A DNA stretch of 64,000 nucleotides from Prunella strophiata (GCA_036583965.1 JAZBQD010000014.1:40348990-40412989); one strand, 5' to 3'. Positions 1-12,972 are shown, numbered from the stretch's first letter. Notes: a model not told the origin generated them from the letters alone. Translations and numbers: made by a program.

Positions 1-977
1 AGAAAACAAGACACTGAATTGCTGCTCATTGGCAGCCACCATGTGTTCCATGAGCTAAATGGGGCAGGATCCTGACAGCAGCAGGGGGGGATATCTGGTC
101 ACATAGTTAAGCAAAGTAGTCATACATGAAAGCCCAAAGAGAATGAAGTCAGGTCCTGTGGATATTTTAATTCTGGCATTTCCCAAGTAAGTTTCGTTTT
201 TTTTGGGGTGGTGTTTTTTTAAAAGTAGCGCTTAATATAAATGCATTATTTAATTAATTATTAACTCTGCTTCTTTTGAATAAATAAGTTTTGTGAATGA
301 GCACTGAATTTTGCAAGGAGGTATTTTACAACTGCAAAAAGAAAGAAGCAAGCAGTACTATATTTCTTTTTTTTTTTGGCTTTCAGAGAGAGAGCACACT
401 CATTTATTGTTTATAGATTTACTTGTATGAAGGGTGCTCTTTGAACATGAGTTCTACAGTAAGAATTTCTTAAGCGAGATGCAGCATTTTCCTTCAATAA
501 CTGATTAATAAGAGTCAAGAATGTAGGTAATTTGCCAGAGAACCTTCTGTATTTTGTGCTTTGTGTAAACTGTAAGTTCTCATGATCACTGTTCTTTCTA
601 GACTGTTCCTGGCAGCACCTGGACATCATTACGGAACACTGTTGGACTGTTCCTCCATCTCCATGTACAGACCTTCAGTATCAACATCAACAGTACTTCA
701 ATATTAGATGGATAAGTAAATGGCTACAAACACAGCACAACATTTAAGGTACTTCTGTAATCAAGCAAAAGCCTATTTCATAAAGATTATACCATTCCTT
801 TCAATGCAGAGCAGCTATATTGCAGCAGGAATGGAGATCTGATTGTTAAAATATAACACACTGTGTAATTATAAATAATTTTTAAAATCATGTTTAAATC
901 ACCCCATTATAGTTCTATAGAGTAGAAGTAGCACACACAGTAGTTTCCCTTTCACACACTAGAAGTTGCATTATTAC
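1..977 (-). other. MON2: Part of MON2 intron 26
   Basis: No stretch in either strand resembles the next MON2 coding segment. AT-rich, with a short T run at 366-378. Nothing else recognised. Confidence 0.7.
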
Positions 978-1606
978 CTTTTGTAAAACATCTAAAGCTG
1001 TAAGCACCGCTTCCTGTAAACTTGTCAGAACTGCTTCAGTGTAAGACGGAAGGATGAAAGGGGAAGCATCTGAACTGATTGGAACTGAAACAGCACCGTG
1101 CAAAATGACACCCAGCTTTTGGAGATCATCCATGCTGAAACCAGTTTTGATGTGTTGGTAAAGAGCTGGGAATATTTGAATTAAAGCTGTAAGAAAAGGC
1201 TGGCTGGGAATGAAAGTCAATTTATCACAAGTAATTGGAGGCCTTGTACTTTCTGATCCAATCCTATACCAGCTGTTCCAGGCTGCCCACCAAAGATTCA
1301 AATCTTCAATCTCATCTGTTATTACAGGAGGTTCAGATCCATTATATCTTCCTATTCTTTCTCCTATGGAGTCAGTTCTCATGAATGACCTCCCAAGACT
1401 GGTGGCAGTAGTTGTCCCTACCACCAAAGGTACAGAAACATTGATGGCAGGTGGTGTCTCAGGCTTCTCAGAGTCTCGAACAGGAGAAACAATTTGTAGG
1501 ATTTCCTGGAAGCTTTTCAGAGCAGCCAAGGAAACTTCATTATTTTTGCTAAGTGCTGCTGACTGGATGTGATCAAGAAGAACATCCCAGGCTTGGGAAA
1601 AGTCTC
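978..1606 (-). CDS. MON2: MON2 coding exon 26 (longest in window)
   Basis: 629 bases. Gly, then [20 protein letters not shown], a variable Pro/Val-rich stretch ([17 protein letters not shown]), the conserved [20 protein letters not shown], and [20 protein letters not shown] at the end (residues about 1136-1345). The acceptor ends in AAATAG and the donor is GTAATA, phase 1 to 0. The following family segment (AICVGPENMQ in mammals) is not found in 1-977, so the next exon is outside the window. Confidence 0.97.
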
Positions 1607-2936
1607 CTATTTAAAAAAAAAGAGAGCAGAGGAGGGAAAAAAATCAATTTGGAACTTGCTTCCTATTCCCATTCCCACCCACCTTGCCTCTCTAACAGGC
1701 TGTTCATGTACTTGTTAGTCTAATACACAGAAATTTCAAGAGATTGGGTGGCTTCTTGAATGACTTGTAAATCAGTTCAACCATAAGCTGAAAGAATGAA
1801 TGTGACAGAGAAACACATAAATATGAAGAATGAAACAATATACCTATGTCCTTGCTAAATTTGCTAGCAAAAAATCACGTACCACATCCCATACCAGTAA
1901 AATACATTTTCTTCATTCAGTATAGTAAACCAGATTTATTCTTAAACATACCAGATGCCTGTTGATTTCAAGAAGGGTTAAGCCCACACAAGAAATTAAG
2001 GGTCAAATTAATGCAATTACTCATGCAATGCATTTATAAAGAATTGATTTTAAAATGCTCTGATAATTGTACTGTGGAAAGATTTCATTTGAGGCATTTG
2101 AGTTTTTCATTAAATTTATCCTTAACCGTTCAATTTTCTATATTACTAATTACAGGGTTTGAATAATTAAAGTAGTTCTATTTTTTTTATTCATTTTTAA
2201 CTCAAGTTTAATATAGCCTAAATTCTACCACATTTCTGCAAATGACTGATACACTTACTAGCTGTTAATATGTTGATCCTGTATCACAGATAACCAAAAT
2301 GAAATACAACACAACTTATACCAGTTAATATACATTAATTGCATATTACAGGATGTTGAAGGTAGATTAATCTAATGAGGACTTTTCTTTGCAAGTTACA
2401 CATTCTCTATTCCTTTTGCACTTTTTCCTGGTAGAAATTCCCAAGTTATTGTAAAATATTGCTACATACAGCTGAACAATGTACATGTTCAATACTCCAC
2501 TGACTTTACAGGTAAGCTCTCTCAGAGTACTGTTAAATTTGACACACTGATGCCACAGAAGAGTTCCAGGCAAGGATTGTATTCCCTTAAGACAGATAAA
2601 AGGAAAAGCATGTTCTGACAAGAACAAAGAACAGACAAAGTATTATTGCTCTCAGTCTACTATAATTTAAACCTATTTAGCACCCAGAATTGGGACTAAA
2701 TTGTGACTACTGAGATTTAATCTCAAGTACTGTGATACAGAAGGGGAAATCTGTAGTTAAAATTTTGGCTATACAGAGCATGAATTAATAACTCCGTAAT
2801 TTTCATAACATTTGAGGTGACACAACAAAAAACATTTCTGAGCTAAGATTAAGCTTCTTGCCCAGTACTTTAACTGAAAAGAACATACAGAAGCAGAAAG
2901 TTTATCACTGTGTCTTTTAATATCTATAAATTTTAC

Positions 2937-3135
2937 CTAGAGGCTGCAGTAAGTATCTCCTAGTGTTAAATATCCTTGCAACTCCAGCCAGTGTTAATAC
3001 CCATGTCTCAGCCCACTGTTTCTCAGCTGTATCCCTGGAATGATGAATGAGAATGTTGCCTCCTCCTGATTCAATCTTCTCTTTGTCAGCTGTTGTAGAA
3101 GATTCTCGAACCCTATCTAACAGGTGAAATAAAAC
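2937..3135 (-). CDS. MON2: MON2 coding exon 25
   Basis: 66 codons plus one base: [20 protein letters not shown], then [20 protein letters not shown] and [20 protein letters not shown] (residues about 1070-1135). Acceptor GCTATTACAG, donor GTAAAA, phase 0 to 1. Essentially identical to the mammalian sequence. Confidence 0.97.
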
Positions 3136-3899
3136 CTGTAATAGCCAGAAAAAAAGAGGAAAAATGCAACTTTTCAAATAACATACTTATATTCATAGTA
3201 AACCAACAAAACCCAGTAATTCTTTCATTATCCTTTCTGTCACTATGTCACCCTGAAAATTTCCTTGTTCTAAACAGTCTCCACAGCAGTCAAAATGAAC
3301 AATCAGTCAACTGATGGCCACTTGAGAAGGGCTGGAAATAGGACATGGAAACCCACCAAGAACCGTGTCAGCACCAAGAGAATGCTAAAACCAGTGTATC
3401 TCAGACACTTCACAGGTACAACAGGCAGGCTCACATATACCTAAAATTTCCATAAAGCACAAAAAACATGACACTGACTCAGAACACAGCATTTGGTAGA
3501 CCCTCTTGAAAGACTCGAAAACAGAATGCACAGCAAGGCTCCATCAAGTACCAAATGAGTCTAGTCACATGACCCTCAAACATCTCCTTTTTCACACAAA
3601 AGATAAGTCATTCATTCTTGTAGGAAGGAAACCATCTTTTTATCAAACTCTTGAGTAAAAAATAAATATTTAGGATATTAAAATTGTATTTTAGAAGAGG
3701 CTTTAAAGGCTAGAGAAGACAAATTGCAAACAACATTCCCAAAACCCAAGAGATCAGATTTCTGTCACTTTATGTTATCTTTAGAAAGTCCTAATAAATT
3801 ACCTAAGTGATAGTAGTTATTAAATGGTAGAAATGGTCAATGGTTAATAGAATGTAAATGCTCTTTACAAAACCTTCAGAGGAAGCTGACACATCATAC

Positions 3900-4194
3900 C
3901 TTCCATATTACTGTGTGCCACTGTTGAATGTTGCAGTAAAGTTCCATGAGCACCAATAGTAGAAAACAATGTCTGCCCAGCACTCTTTCTAACTGCAGGT
4001 CGGGGATCCACACACAGTTCTCCGAGTTTGGCATACAGGCATAACCAAAGACAGTCAAATGGTGATGCAGGATGGAAAGGTCTGTTCAGCAACACTCCCT
4101 TTTCTTCTGCCTGTTTCTGCAACACTGCTTCTTCTTTGTTTAGCTCCTTTTCAATTATTTCACCTCTTTGGAAAAAATAATCTGAAATATTCCA
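3900..4194 (-). CDS. MON2: MON2 coding exon 24, one extra base
   Basis: Begins [20 protein letters not shown] and runs through [20 protein letters not shown] to [11 protein letters not shown] (residues about 972-1061). From there the expected WHTVIWK appears only in another frame. The exon is 295 bases where 294 are needed; the surplus base lies within 3921-3924. Acceptor ATTTTGTAG, donor GTATGA. Exon 25 starts in phase 0, so as written the protein would terminate a few codons into exon 25. An assembly error is more likely than true loss. Confidence 0.93.
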
Positions 4195-4713
4195 CTACAA
4201 AATAAATAAGACATATGGTGTTGTACAATAAAAATAGGGTAATGCTTTAATGATCATGAAATAAATTGCCTCTTATTTTCATAAAGTATTTTGCAAAGTA
4301 CATCAAGATAATTATTTCCCTACACTGGTGAAATAAGATCAGTACATAAATATTGCAAGGTCCAAAAATTACTCTTCTTTCTCAGTTTTTACGTTCACAT
4401 TATGAAGAACTGAATTCATCATTTTAATACATTTTTTGTAAAAAAAAAGTATTAAAAATAAGATACTGATGAACATGTTTACAACACAATACTATTTCTT
4501 TTAATAAGGCAGGAATCATGGAGATTAAAGGTAAGATGTGCTCACTCAATTTACCTATGATTCCAAATGACAGCATGGGAGTTCAGTAAGAACCCAAAAA
4601 GCTAGGTTGTGGACTTTCATCTCTATAACTTACTACAGATAAGTTTTCATTAAAACAGAAAAGCAAAAATGAAAGCCAGAAGCAGCATCACTGTAGGTTA
4701 ATAAAAAACTCAC

Positions 4714-4876
4714 CAGCAAACCAATTGAAGTTAAGCTAATATTTAGCTCTTGATTGTGAAGTCCAAAGCTTCCTGCAACTTCAACAACTATCTGCAGACA
4801 AGTACATGGCATTGTAGGAAGGAAGTCGGTCACAACCAGCTGAAGACACTGGAATGCAGTCCGTATTAAGGACTCT
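4714..4876 (-). CDS. MON2: MON2 coding exon 23
   Basis: Completes the split Gly, then [20 protein letters not shown] through [18 protein letters not shown] (residues about 917-971). Acceptor TTTTTTAAG, donor GTGAGT, phase 2 to 0. The start was chosen because exon 22 ends in GG and needs A to complete the conserved Gly-Glu-Ser. Confidence 0.97.
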
Positions 4877-7800
4877 CTTAAAAAAACAAAATAAAAACAA
4901 AGCACACACACATGCTCATTTCACACTTCTTCAACAGCATGGAAATATTTTGAATACAATACCTCAGGAGATAGCATTATTAAATACAAAAAGAAAAAAT
5001 GAAATTAATGTTTTTGAGAAGAATTTGCACTATTTTAAATGGGTTTTTTGAGATATAATTTTAAGTTTGAAGTTCAAAATTTGATGAAGTAGTTTAGTCC
5101 ATGTTAACTACCTAGTGGAGTTGGAAGTTTAGACTTTCCAGTGGTCCTTAGCTAATTTTGTATAGTGAAGTCCATTTCTCTGTTTTAGAGTTCTAAGACT
5201 TGTTAGTTCAAATGTGTTAGCCAGAACACTAGAAAAAAGCCACAAAGGCCAAAAAACCAAAAGCTTAATTTAATCATGATAATCTTCCAAAGAGTAAGCC
5301 ATTCTGAAGAATTTCTTGTGTCACAGTTACAAATTACTTCGAGTATGCGAAAGAGGTGGGCAAAATTTGTTTCTATTAATTAGGAAAGATGCATGCTAAC
5401 ATAATGGTAGTCTTACTTGCTCCAATACTACATTTTATCAGACAAAAACTTTTCAAAATATCTACCCTTAAACAGATCCTTAATAATTACTTTGCCTTCA
5501 GAATTAGATTATGAATACAAACATAAAAATATAGTATAGAAAAGGTTTGCAAGAAGGAGTTCTCAGAAGCAGCAAGGCGATTTACAACTAAAATCTTGTT
5601 CAGTGAGTGACAAAATGAGGGAATCAAAAGGAGTGGTGGAGTGTAGCTAACACAAAATAAGAAGCTGCATTTAAATTTCACTGCAGGGATTTTTCAGTGT
5701 TTAATGTACAACAGAAATAACTTCAAAGCTTTGTAATATAGAAACTTGGTGTCCTTCAGGATATATATCCTGGGGAAAAAAATCCAGACTATAGATATGT
5801 CAGTTACCTATTCCGGAATTACAAACAATTTTTTTTTATTAATCCAAAATCAGAATCAGAGGTGGGTCATTTCCATTGTATTGTAACAGCTAACACAATA
5901 TAGAAACCAGAGGAATACACAAGAAACTTCACATGGACAGCAATGGTATAACTAATAATTCTCTAATATGATGAATACTGTAGAGAAACATCCATTCCTA
6001 CCATGTAATATGAAAGTATTTATCATTGCTATACTGATGGAGGATAGACTTGCACAATACTTTCCCCCATACTCATTAGAGGAGTCTATAAAGTGAAACA
6101 GACTCAAAACTGCTGCAGTTCCCCCTCCAGTACACAGTTTCAGAGGTATGTGACCTTCGAGGACTCTAAGAGAAAAGAGAGGGAGGCAGGAAATCAAAGT
6201 ATAGTTCCACTACTCATTTTGAAGTATTGAGTAAATGAGAAAGTAACCTGTCTTTCTAAACTTCAGATGCAAGGCTAACAAGAACAAATTCAGAACAGCT
6301 TTCTCAAGTTAAGGTTCCACACTACTATGTGCTTGAAGAAAGGTTTAAAAGTCCCTCATGCAAGTAGCAACAGTGATACAACTCTTCAAATTGAGGAACA
6401 ATCCTTGGTGTTACAGGTGACCACAAAAAGGTAACTATAAATAGCAGAAACTTAAGCTTAGTGAGACATCTCAAGATTGTGTAAGGCTTTATCTATGCTT
6501 AAAATAAACAGAGGATTTCCACTGGAAAAAGTCCTTCAAAGACAAGGCTTCCTTTTGTTTGGCAGGATAGTACTGTACAATCCAGAAGTAACCAAAGTAT
6601 GGTTTTTGGTTATCAAAACAGCATTTTCTGTACTTATAAAAGCCTGGAAAGAAGTTCTCCAGGAAGGTAAATGGACTTCTGTCCTCGAATCCAAGATGTT
6701 CACTGATTAGAGGGAAGACACTTAGGAATAAAGTCTTGTGGTCAGTAAGTTAATATTTAAAGTACGATAATACTATCTGCATCTTGTACTCACAGCTGTA
6801 ACTTAGGAAAGAAATTGAGTTCTTTCTCAAGGAAAAGGAGGCATGCTTTATTTTTTCCTACTCTACTTAATATGATGTGGACAAACAGTGCTATGTAGTT
6901 GAAGTAGATTATTCCATACTTTGTAGGAGGAGACTAAGATATAACACAAGATGTTAGTAGCATCTTGAGATATCCGCTAGTGAGATATGGGTGTGAGATT
7001 TAATGGGATCTGAAGACTGTCTTGAGAAGGAATTTGTGGTGGTTCTCATCCATCACTAGCAACAGTGAAAATCAAAAGGCATGCAGGAACACATTGCACC
7101 AAGTGTGGAAACAACAACTACCAAAGGCAGCTTAATTACAAAAAAGAGGATGCTCACAACCAAGAATGCCAAAATCCCCGGGTATTTTGGTAGGTACTAC
7201 TGCCAGTGCAAACAATACTGGTCCAAGAGCAGAATCCTTCAAGCATTTGAAGGGGCTTTTGGCTTTTATATGACCAGAAGACTAAAGCTAAGTGAGACAC
7301 AAGGAGAGATATGCCAAGGAGAATTCTACTGACACAAGAGTTATATGATGACCTATCCTGCTGCTAGTCTTGACTAGCACCTAAAAAACCAATAAATATG
7401 GTTTGAATGTGTGGGTATAATTCTTGGTGCTTACAGTTGCAAAGGCAGATGTTCAATTCATTGCTCATTTCAAAAATACTCATTGTAACTTCATCTCTCA
7501 CTTTCCCTTGTGGGCAGAGAACAAGTCCACCTCTGCTGGCAACAGAGTCAATTGTGTAAGTCAAGGGATTTGCCCACAGGCAGTAAATAATCTTCCATCC
7601 TTCTGCTACCAGCAACCATTTAGGTAGGAAGGCTTCAAGAAAAAGAGAGAGCTATCAGAAGAAAACACACACTAGAGACTACTAGAAGATTTGAGAAGAG
7701 AAAGAAACAATAGATAAACTGAGCAAGAGCTGATTCACACAGAAGTATTGGCAAGCACCAGAGATATGTCCACCAGATGGTCAAGATCAAATGAAATGGC

Positions 7801-8075
7801 ACACTGAGTACTCCTCAGTGTATACTGCATGCTGAATACAGGAGAATGTGCAGTGGAATAATATTCCTTTCTTTTGGAAGATTAATTCAGGTAAAATTAA
7901 GTGTGCTTCAGGAAGAATTAAAAAGTGTACTTTTGTTGAGTAAAATTTTTCACAAGCCAAAAATTACAATGAAACTATGATTATTGAAGTGGCTATTAAA
8001 GTATAAAAATATAAGCAGAATTTTTTCTACTGTTCTTATCTTACATGAGTTTAAAATTTTATTTCCACCACTTAC
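4877..8075 (-). other. MON2: MON2 intron 22, no recognised content
   Basis: 3.2 kb of AT-rich sequence. Several open frames of 60-85 codons occur on both strands, but none has splice signals with matching phase, family resemblance or codon structure. No repeat family recognised. Confidence 0.6.
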
Positions 8076-8251
8076 CCCTGATCACTTTGGATTGCCCCCA
8101 TGACTCCAAGCACCAATGGCCAACCAGGTCCTAAGCTGTCACCCTGACTCTGTAAAATCTGTAGCACACACTCCAACTGCTTGATCCTGATATCAGGATG
8201 ACTAATGTTTGACAGTTCCTTTAGTGGATTCAATAAAAGCAACTGCAGTCT
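8076..8251 (-). CDS. MON2: MON2 coding exon 22
   Basis: 58 codons plus two bases: [20 protein letters not shown], then [20 protein letters not shown] and [18 protein letters not shown] (residues about 859-916). The acceptor ends TACTTTTAG and the donor is GTAAGT, phase 0 to 2. Confidence 0.96.
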
Positions 8252-8921
8252 CTAAAAGTAAACAGTAAAGCATATTAAGGATGCTAACATTTAACTGATT
8301 TGTAGGTATTTTTATGTATGAGTGAAAACATACAGTACAATTTAAAGATTCATTGAATTAATTCAGTAGCTCACTCACTAAATGCTCAAATTCAGACCAC
8401 AAAGGGTCTTTGCAGAAAATCTGCCTTCCTGGTTCCTGTTCTCCAGGCTCCTCAGGAAGCAGCTAAAGATGCTACTACAGTTGCACAACAAGTGTCATGC
8501 AACTTTATGCTCACTCAGCAGGGCTACATTCAGCTTCCTCCTCAAGAGACCGTGGAATAAACATCCAATGAGTCTCAGTAAAAATATTAGAATGTTTTAT
8601 TAATCATGGATTGAACAGCTGTAATTCAGAAGGTTAGGCAACACATCTTCTATCTGCCTAATCACATATATGCTACTAAACATTCTGGAATTGTTTTGCA
8701 CTCATGGGGTTGACCCATAATTTGTTTGAAGAAACAGACATAATATGCAAGCATCACTCTTAGTTAGGTACTTGAAAAGTGAAAGAGGATAGTTCATTAG
8801 AATGCACGTGGTGGTTCACAATATTTACATATGAGAGTTACAGCTACAGACTTTATATACTCAACAGCAAAGTTGCTTTATGAATGAAGGAGGAAAGCAT
8901 CTGCTCTTAAACTTACTTTAC

Positions 8922-9032
8922 CTGATTTTGAGATAATGGAGGATCATGTCTGAATGTCAGTCCTGCTTTAATGAGAGAAGTTAAAGCTTCTGCTCCCCAT
9001 TCTCTCATTCTGGAGTTGGGATGCTGACAGAC
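8922..9032 (-). CDS. MON2: MON2 coding exon 21
   Basis: 37 codons: [20 protein letters not shown], then [17 protein letters not shown] (residues about 822-858). Acceptor GTGTTTTCAG, donor GTAAAG, phase 0 to 0. Start of the Sec7-associated C-terminal homology. Confidence 0.96.
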
Positions 9033-11270
9033 CTGAAAACACAGCAAAGTTTTGTTTAAAGTCACTTTTAGTTAACCAACATATATAATACATTAAAAAC
9101 TGGTATTTTAATTATATTAGAATGTACATACAATAGTATAAGAACAATACAATAAATCTCTAAATGGTAAAATTTGGCTTCATAGTAAAAAAAGAAATTT
9201 ATCTTTTGGATAGACATACCTTCTGAATAAGGAAGCAATAGGAAGCAGTGAAAGACACAGAAGGAAACATAATGAAAATTACATATATAATTCAAGTAAG
9301 CAAATTTTCCAAAATGAATAAACTAACTGCTAATTCTGATAATGATTGATTAAAAAGCACCAAACAACCCTTCAATAAATGCCTGAGACTCTCAGGTTCA
9401 ACTTAACCTAAAGCTACAAAACTGGCAATCACACACTACTTAACATAATCAAGTTAGGAACATGACAGTAGCCAACAAATAAAGAAAGCGTCTTCTATAC
9501 TCTCAAATACAAAAAGTAACTACATATTGAAGACAAAATAAACCTCACGCTCCATTATTTTAAAAAATTGACAAAGCAATAGTGAGCATCTTATAACTTG
9601 AGTTGCAAATGCATACCTTCATTTCTCTTTGTCTCTAAACTCTCTAAACCTAACAACTTTTCTAATTGCTTTTTTAGAATATAAAAATTAAAATCATTGT
9701 GCATATTCATTTCTTAGATAGCTAGTATGAATGGTGCTGTATGTAACACATTACCCTCACACTAATATGGGAAATGTACAGTTTCATTGGACCGCTACAT
9801 AATTATTCCCATAATTGTTATTATTCATTGACCGCTACATAATTACTCTTCACATAATTATTACACCCTTCCAGCCCTAGCTCTGACGGTGTGAGAGCCC
9901 AGAGTCAAGTCCAAGGTAATATCATAAAGAAGGCTGATGCCTTTTATTGGTGGACCATTCTCTTATCAACCACTAGCCAAACTGAAAAGGTCAACAGTGT
10001 ACAAGACCTAGCTTAACGTTAAAAAATGTGTACAAGAAATAGCCACTCTCTTGATTTAACTACATTTAAAAAATTTTATATAAAATAAAAGAGAGAATTT
10101 GAAGTACTTCATGCTCTGATTCTGTCCAGATGACCAGTTCCAGAACCAGGGAACAAGCTATTCCCTCAGGTTGTGTTTAATTGAATCATAGCTGATGTTT
10201 CCCCCTTCCTGATTGTACCTCAACAACTTAGGTTTAAAAGGAAATAAGGCAGTACAGTTTGAAAGAAAATGAAAGACTCTGTATTTCTTACAAAACAGTG
10301 GCAGATTATCTGCACTGCATGGGTAACAGACTGAAACAGACTACTCCCTAGATGAAAACAGTCTCAAGATGTGGATGGTGAACCTTATTGGTTTGTAGGG
10401 CAAAAATAAACAAGAGAAAGAGATGCCTGTGCTTTAAGTCTTTAGACCCAGAAGTATATAATTTTTTTCTCCTAGATAAAGCAATATATGGCTTCCATAA
10501 GAAGACATGGCCAACTGGTAGAAACAATGCACTGGTGCTAAGGAAGTATCTGATACATTCTGAATTATAAGGAAGAAAAGCCTTCTTTTTACCCACTCTA
10601 AAACAAACCCTGTTCTTACATTTTATTCTCCTATATACTTGTGTGGAAAATTAAAACTATGGTTACATTCAATCATCTGGTTTTAGTTTTCAATTCAAAA
10701 TGTAACATTTTTTTCCTTCATAAAGTATATTTTTCACATTGAAGTTAAAATATTTAAAAAATTGCAATAGGATTAAGACATTTTTATACTTCAACAGTAT
10801 TCTCTTATAGAAAGCATTCAGAAGTTAGCTTAAATATTAAAAAAACAACCAAACAAATGACCCTTTCTTAGTAAATCTTCTGGCTTCAATTCTAGGAAGA
10901 TTCTATCTCAGAATTGTCCTAAATATTTGTGCTGTGTGAAACAGTAAATTTGCGCTACCTTAATTAGAACAAATATATAAAGTATAATTACTTGATCCTT
11001 TTAAACACTGCTGTGTCAAAAACATATAAAGACTGACAGGACCATAAAGACAAAGCTACCAAGAGATATTAAAATATTGTAATTTAACTATATAAATTCA
11101 CTTTTAAATCCAACCATAATGCCTTTGAGTTGCAACAATAAAGAGCCTAAAACAAAATATGTAATTACAATTTAGAATTTTTTTTTAATTACACATTAAA
11201 CACATATTTCCACGAGACTTTAATTAATACAAACTAAATTGTAGTACAAGTGATAAAAGCCATTAGTTAC
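9033..11270 (-). other. MON2: MON2 intron 20
   Basis: AT-rich intron. The only structure seen is a small imperfect direct duplication near 9785-9846; otherwise nothing recognised. Confidence 0.6.
9785..9846. repeat. Imperfect direct repeat, about 40-bp spacing
   Basis: The phrase CATTG(G)ACCGCTACATAATTA occurs at about 9785 and again at about 9826, followed by a third ACATAATTATTA echo. Looks like a local tandem duplication. Confidence 0.7.
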
Positions 11271-11372
11271 CTCCAGAAGATGACCGGTCAGAGGTCTCCA
11301 AAGAATCTCAATCCTGCGCATGTTAACTAGTCCCGTTTCCAGTAATTTAGCAACAGCAAAGAGTGATGGTTC
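11271..11372 (-). CDS. MON2: MON2 coding exon 20
   Basis: 34 codons: [20 protein letters not shown], then [14 protein letters not shown] (residues about 788-821). The acceptor ends TTTTATCAAG and the donor is GTAACT, phase 0 to 0. The reading frame stays open upstream of the acceptor through a CpG-rich intronic patch to an ATG at 11642 (see the separate entry). Confidence 0.97.
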
Positions 11373-11642
11373 CTTGATAAAATGGAATTGGAGCACATGA
11401 CTCTGAGGTAACTGCGATAGGGTGAGAGCACTTTGCCAGGGGATAATTTCTAAGCCGGGGTGCAGCTCGCTCCGCAGGCGCAGCGCCGCAGGAGCGGCCA
11501 CACGGGGGCAGCAGGCACACACGAGCCAGAGCGGGGACGGTCCCGCAGGAATTCGCCTCCGCACAGCCCTCCCTCCAACCGGCTCTGTAACACGATTACC
11601 TAGCAGAACAGCCTTTTCCCCAGTGCAGCTCTTCAACTTCAA
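11373..11642 (-). promoter_or_regulatory. CpG-rich intronic patch with in-frame upstream ATG before MON2 exon 20
   Basis: About 150 bases (roughly 11440-11590) carry some 17 CpG dinucleotides inside an otherwise AT-rich, CpG-poor intron. On the gene strand an ATG at 11642-11640 opens a frame of 90 codons that runs without a stop across the exon 20 acceptor and is in frame with MON2. This could be an internal promoter and alternative first exon giving a protein that starts near residue 788. It could also be a GC-rich insertion whose open frame is chance. No core promoter element is convincingly visible. Confidence 0.3.
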
Positions 11643-12561
11643 ATTATATGTGAAAAAATCTGGAATATTTCATTTCATAATACCCTAATTATATATCTTT
11701 CATTTGCTTCATAAATTCTCTGCTGGAATATGATACCTTTCCCATTCATCAAATATATCTGCAAATATTTGTGATAAGCTTCATTCAATTTTACTTTTTT
11801 TAAAAATCAACATATAGTCAAAATTACTGTTGCACTGAAATCATAATCTCTTCCCACTTCTGCTGATTTCTTACTCTAATTTTCAACTGATTCTAAACAC
11901 AAACTTTGCTTATCAAATTCATTCTCTGTTGCTGTAATAGCAAAATATTATAAAACATGTTCTCTGCCTTAATTATCACTAGTGTAACAGATTAAGGACA
12001 AACTTTCAGAAACTCTCCTCTGGGATAACATTATGACTAGGACAATATACATTCAATCTTACCCAATCACAGTGTCTTCAACCTTTCTGGGCTAAAGGTT
12101 GTTTACTTGAAGCTGACATGATTACTAACTATGGTTTCCCCAAGAAAATATGACTTATCAGGTTTTTAAATACCTAATTGTAAGGCTTTCTCTGAAGTAC
12201 ATTGTAAAAGAAAATTGAAATTAAAATGAGCATCTCACAGAACATACTGTGCTACTCAGCATCCCTAACCTCTGAAATTACAAGGGCTTTTAAAAGTTTC
12301 ATCCACCCACAACCTTATTAATGGAACCACGTGACATTCCTTAAAAAGCACAGGAATGCAGTGAGGATGTTCAGAGAATCTAGTAACTGTATGAACCATT
12401 AAAAACAAGACATTCTCTGGTTCATGTTTTATTTTTAAATCTAGAGCATCAAAGGTATTGTTGGTTTTGGTACTAGAACTAGTTAGCTTAAAGAATAAAT
12501 GTACAAGTCTTCTGCCTGTTTCATAAAAACATCTAAAAAAATTAAACAACTCTTTCTATAC

Positions 12562-12652
12562 CTTATTGTTTCCATAGGCCATATCCATGGCTTCCAGAGA
12601 CAAGGAGCAAAGGGCATTTATTAAGTGATGTAAAGACACATCGTCAAGGTAC
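12562..12652 (-). CDS. MON2: MON2 coding exon 19
   Basis: Completes the split Gln, then [20 protein letters not shown] and [10 protein letters not shown] (residues about 757-787). Acceptor ATTTTTCAG, donor GTATAG, phase 2 to 0. Placed by conservation; it was too short to appear as an open frame. Confidence 0.95.
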
Positions 12653-12730
12653 CTGAAAAATAACTGCTATCAAAACACTGTCAAGTTTCATATACACATA
12701 TTATTTTAATTACAAGATAAGGTTTCTTAC

Positions 12731-12804
12731 TGTGAGTTTTCAAAAAGCTTTGAAATCATGTTGGATATAGATGGCAGATCAGTCATAACTGCTGTAGTCA
12801 GAAC
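12731..12804 (-). CDS. MON2: MON2 coding exon 18
   Basis: 24 codons plus two bases: [20 protein letters not shown], then FENS (residues about 733-756). The acceptor ends TTTATTCAAG and the donor is GTAAGA, phase 0 to 2. The next intron is only 78 bp. Confidence 0.97.
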
Positions 12805-12891
12805 CTTGAATAAAAGACAGAAATATGTCTTGCAGATTATAATAGAAAATAATATATAATCATTAACTGAAAACCAAATAATCATGCTTAC

Positions 12892-12972
12892 TGTGCTTGG
12901 CCCTTCCACAGCTCTTCCAGGTTTTAATGCACCCCCAACACTAGGCTTCAGTCCCAGAATCCACACAAGATG
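12892..12972 (-). CDS. MON2: MON2 coding exon 17
   Basis: 27 codons: [20 protein letters not shown], then AVEGPST (residues about 706-732). Acceptor TATTTTTCAG, donor GTAAGC, phase 0 to 0. The next intron is only 87 bp. Confidence 0.97.

Noticed and set aside
1..977. Next MON2 exon, and the let-7i microRNA known near MON2 in mammals
   Set aside because: Neither the conserved protein segment nor a let-7 hairpin was found; both should lie further left.
7081..7627. Several 67-83 codon frames on both strands in MON2 intron 22
   Set aside because: No splice context and mutually overlapping; typical background.
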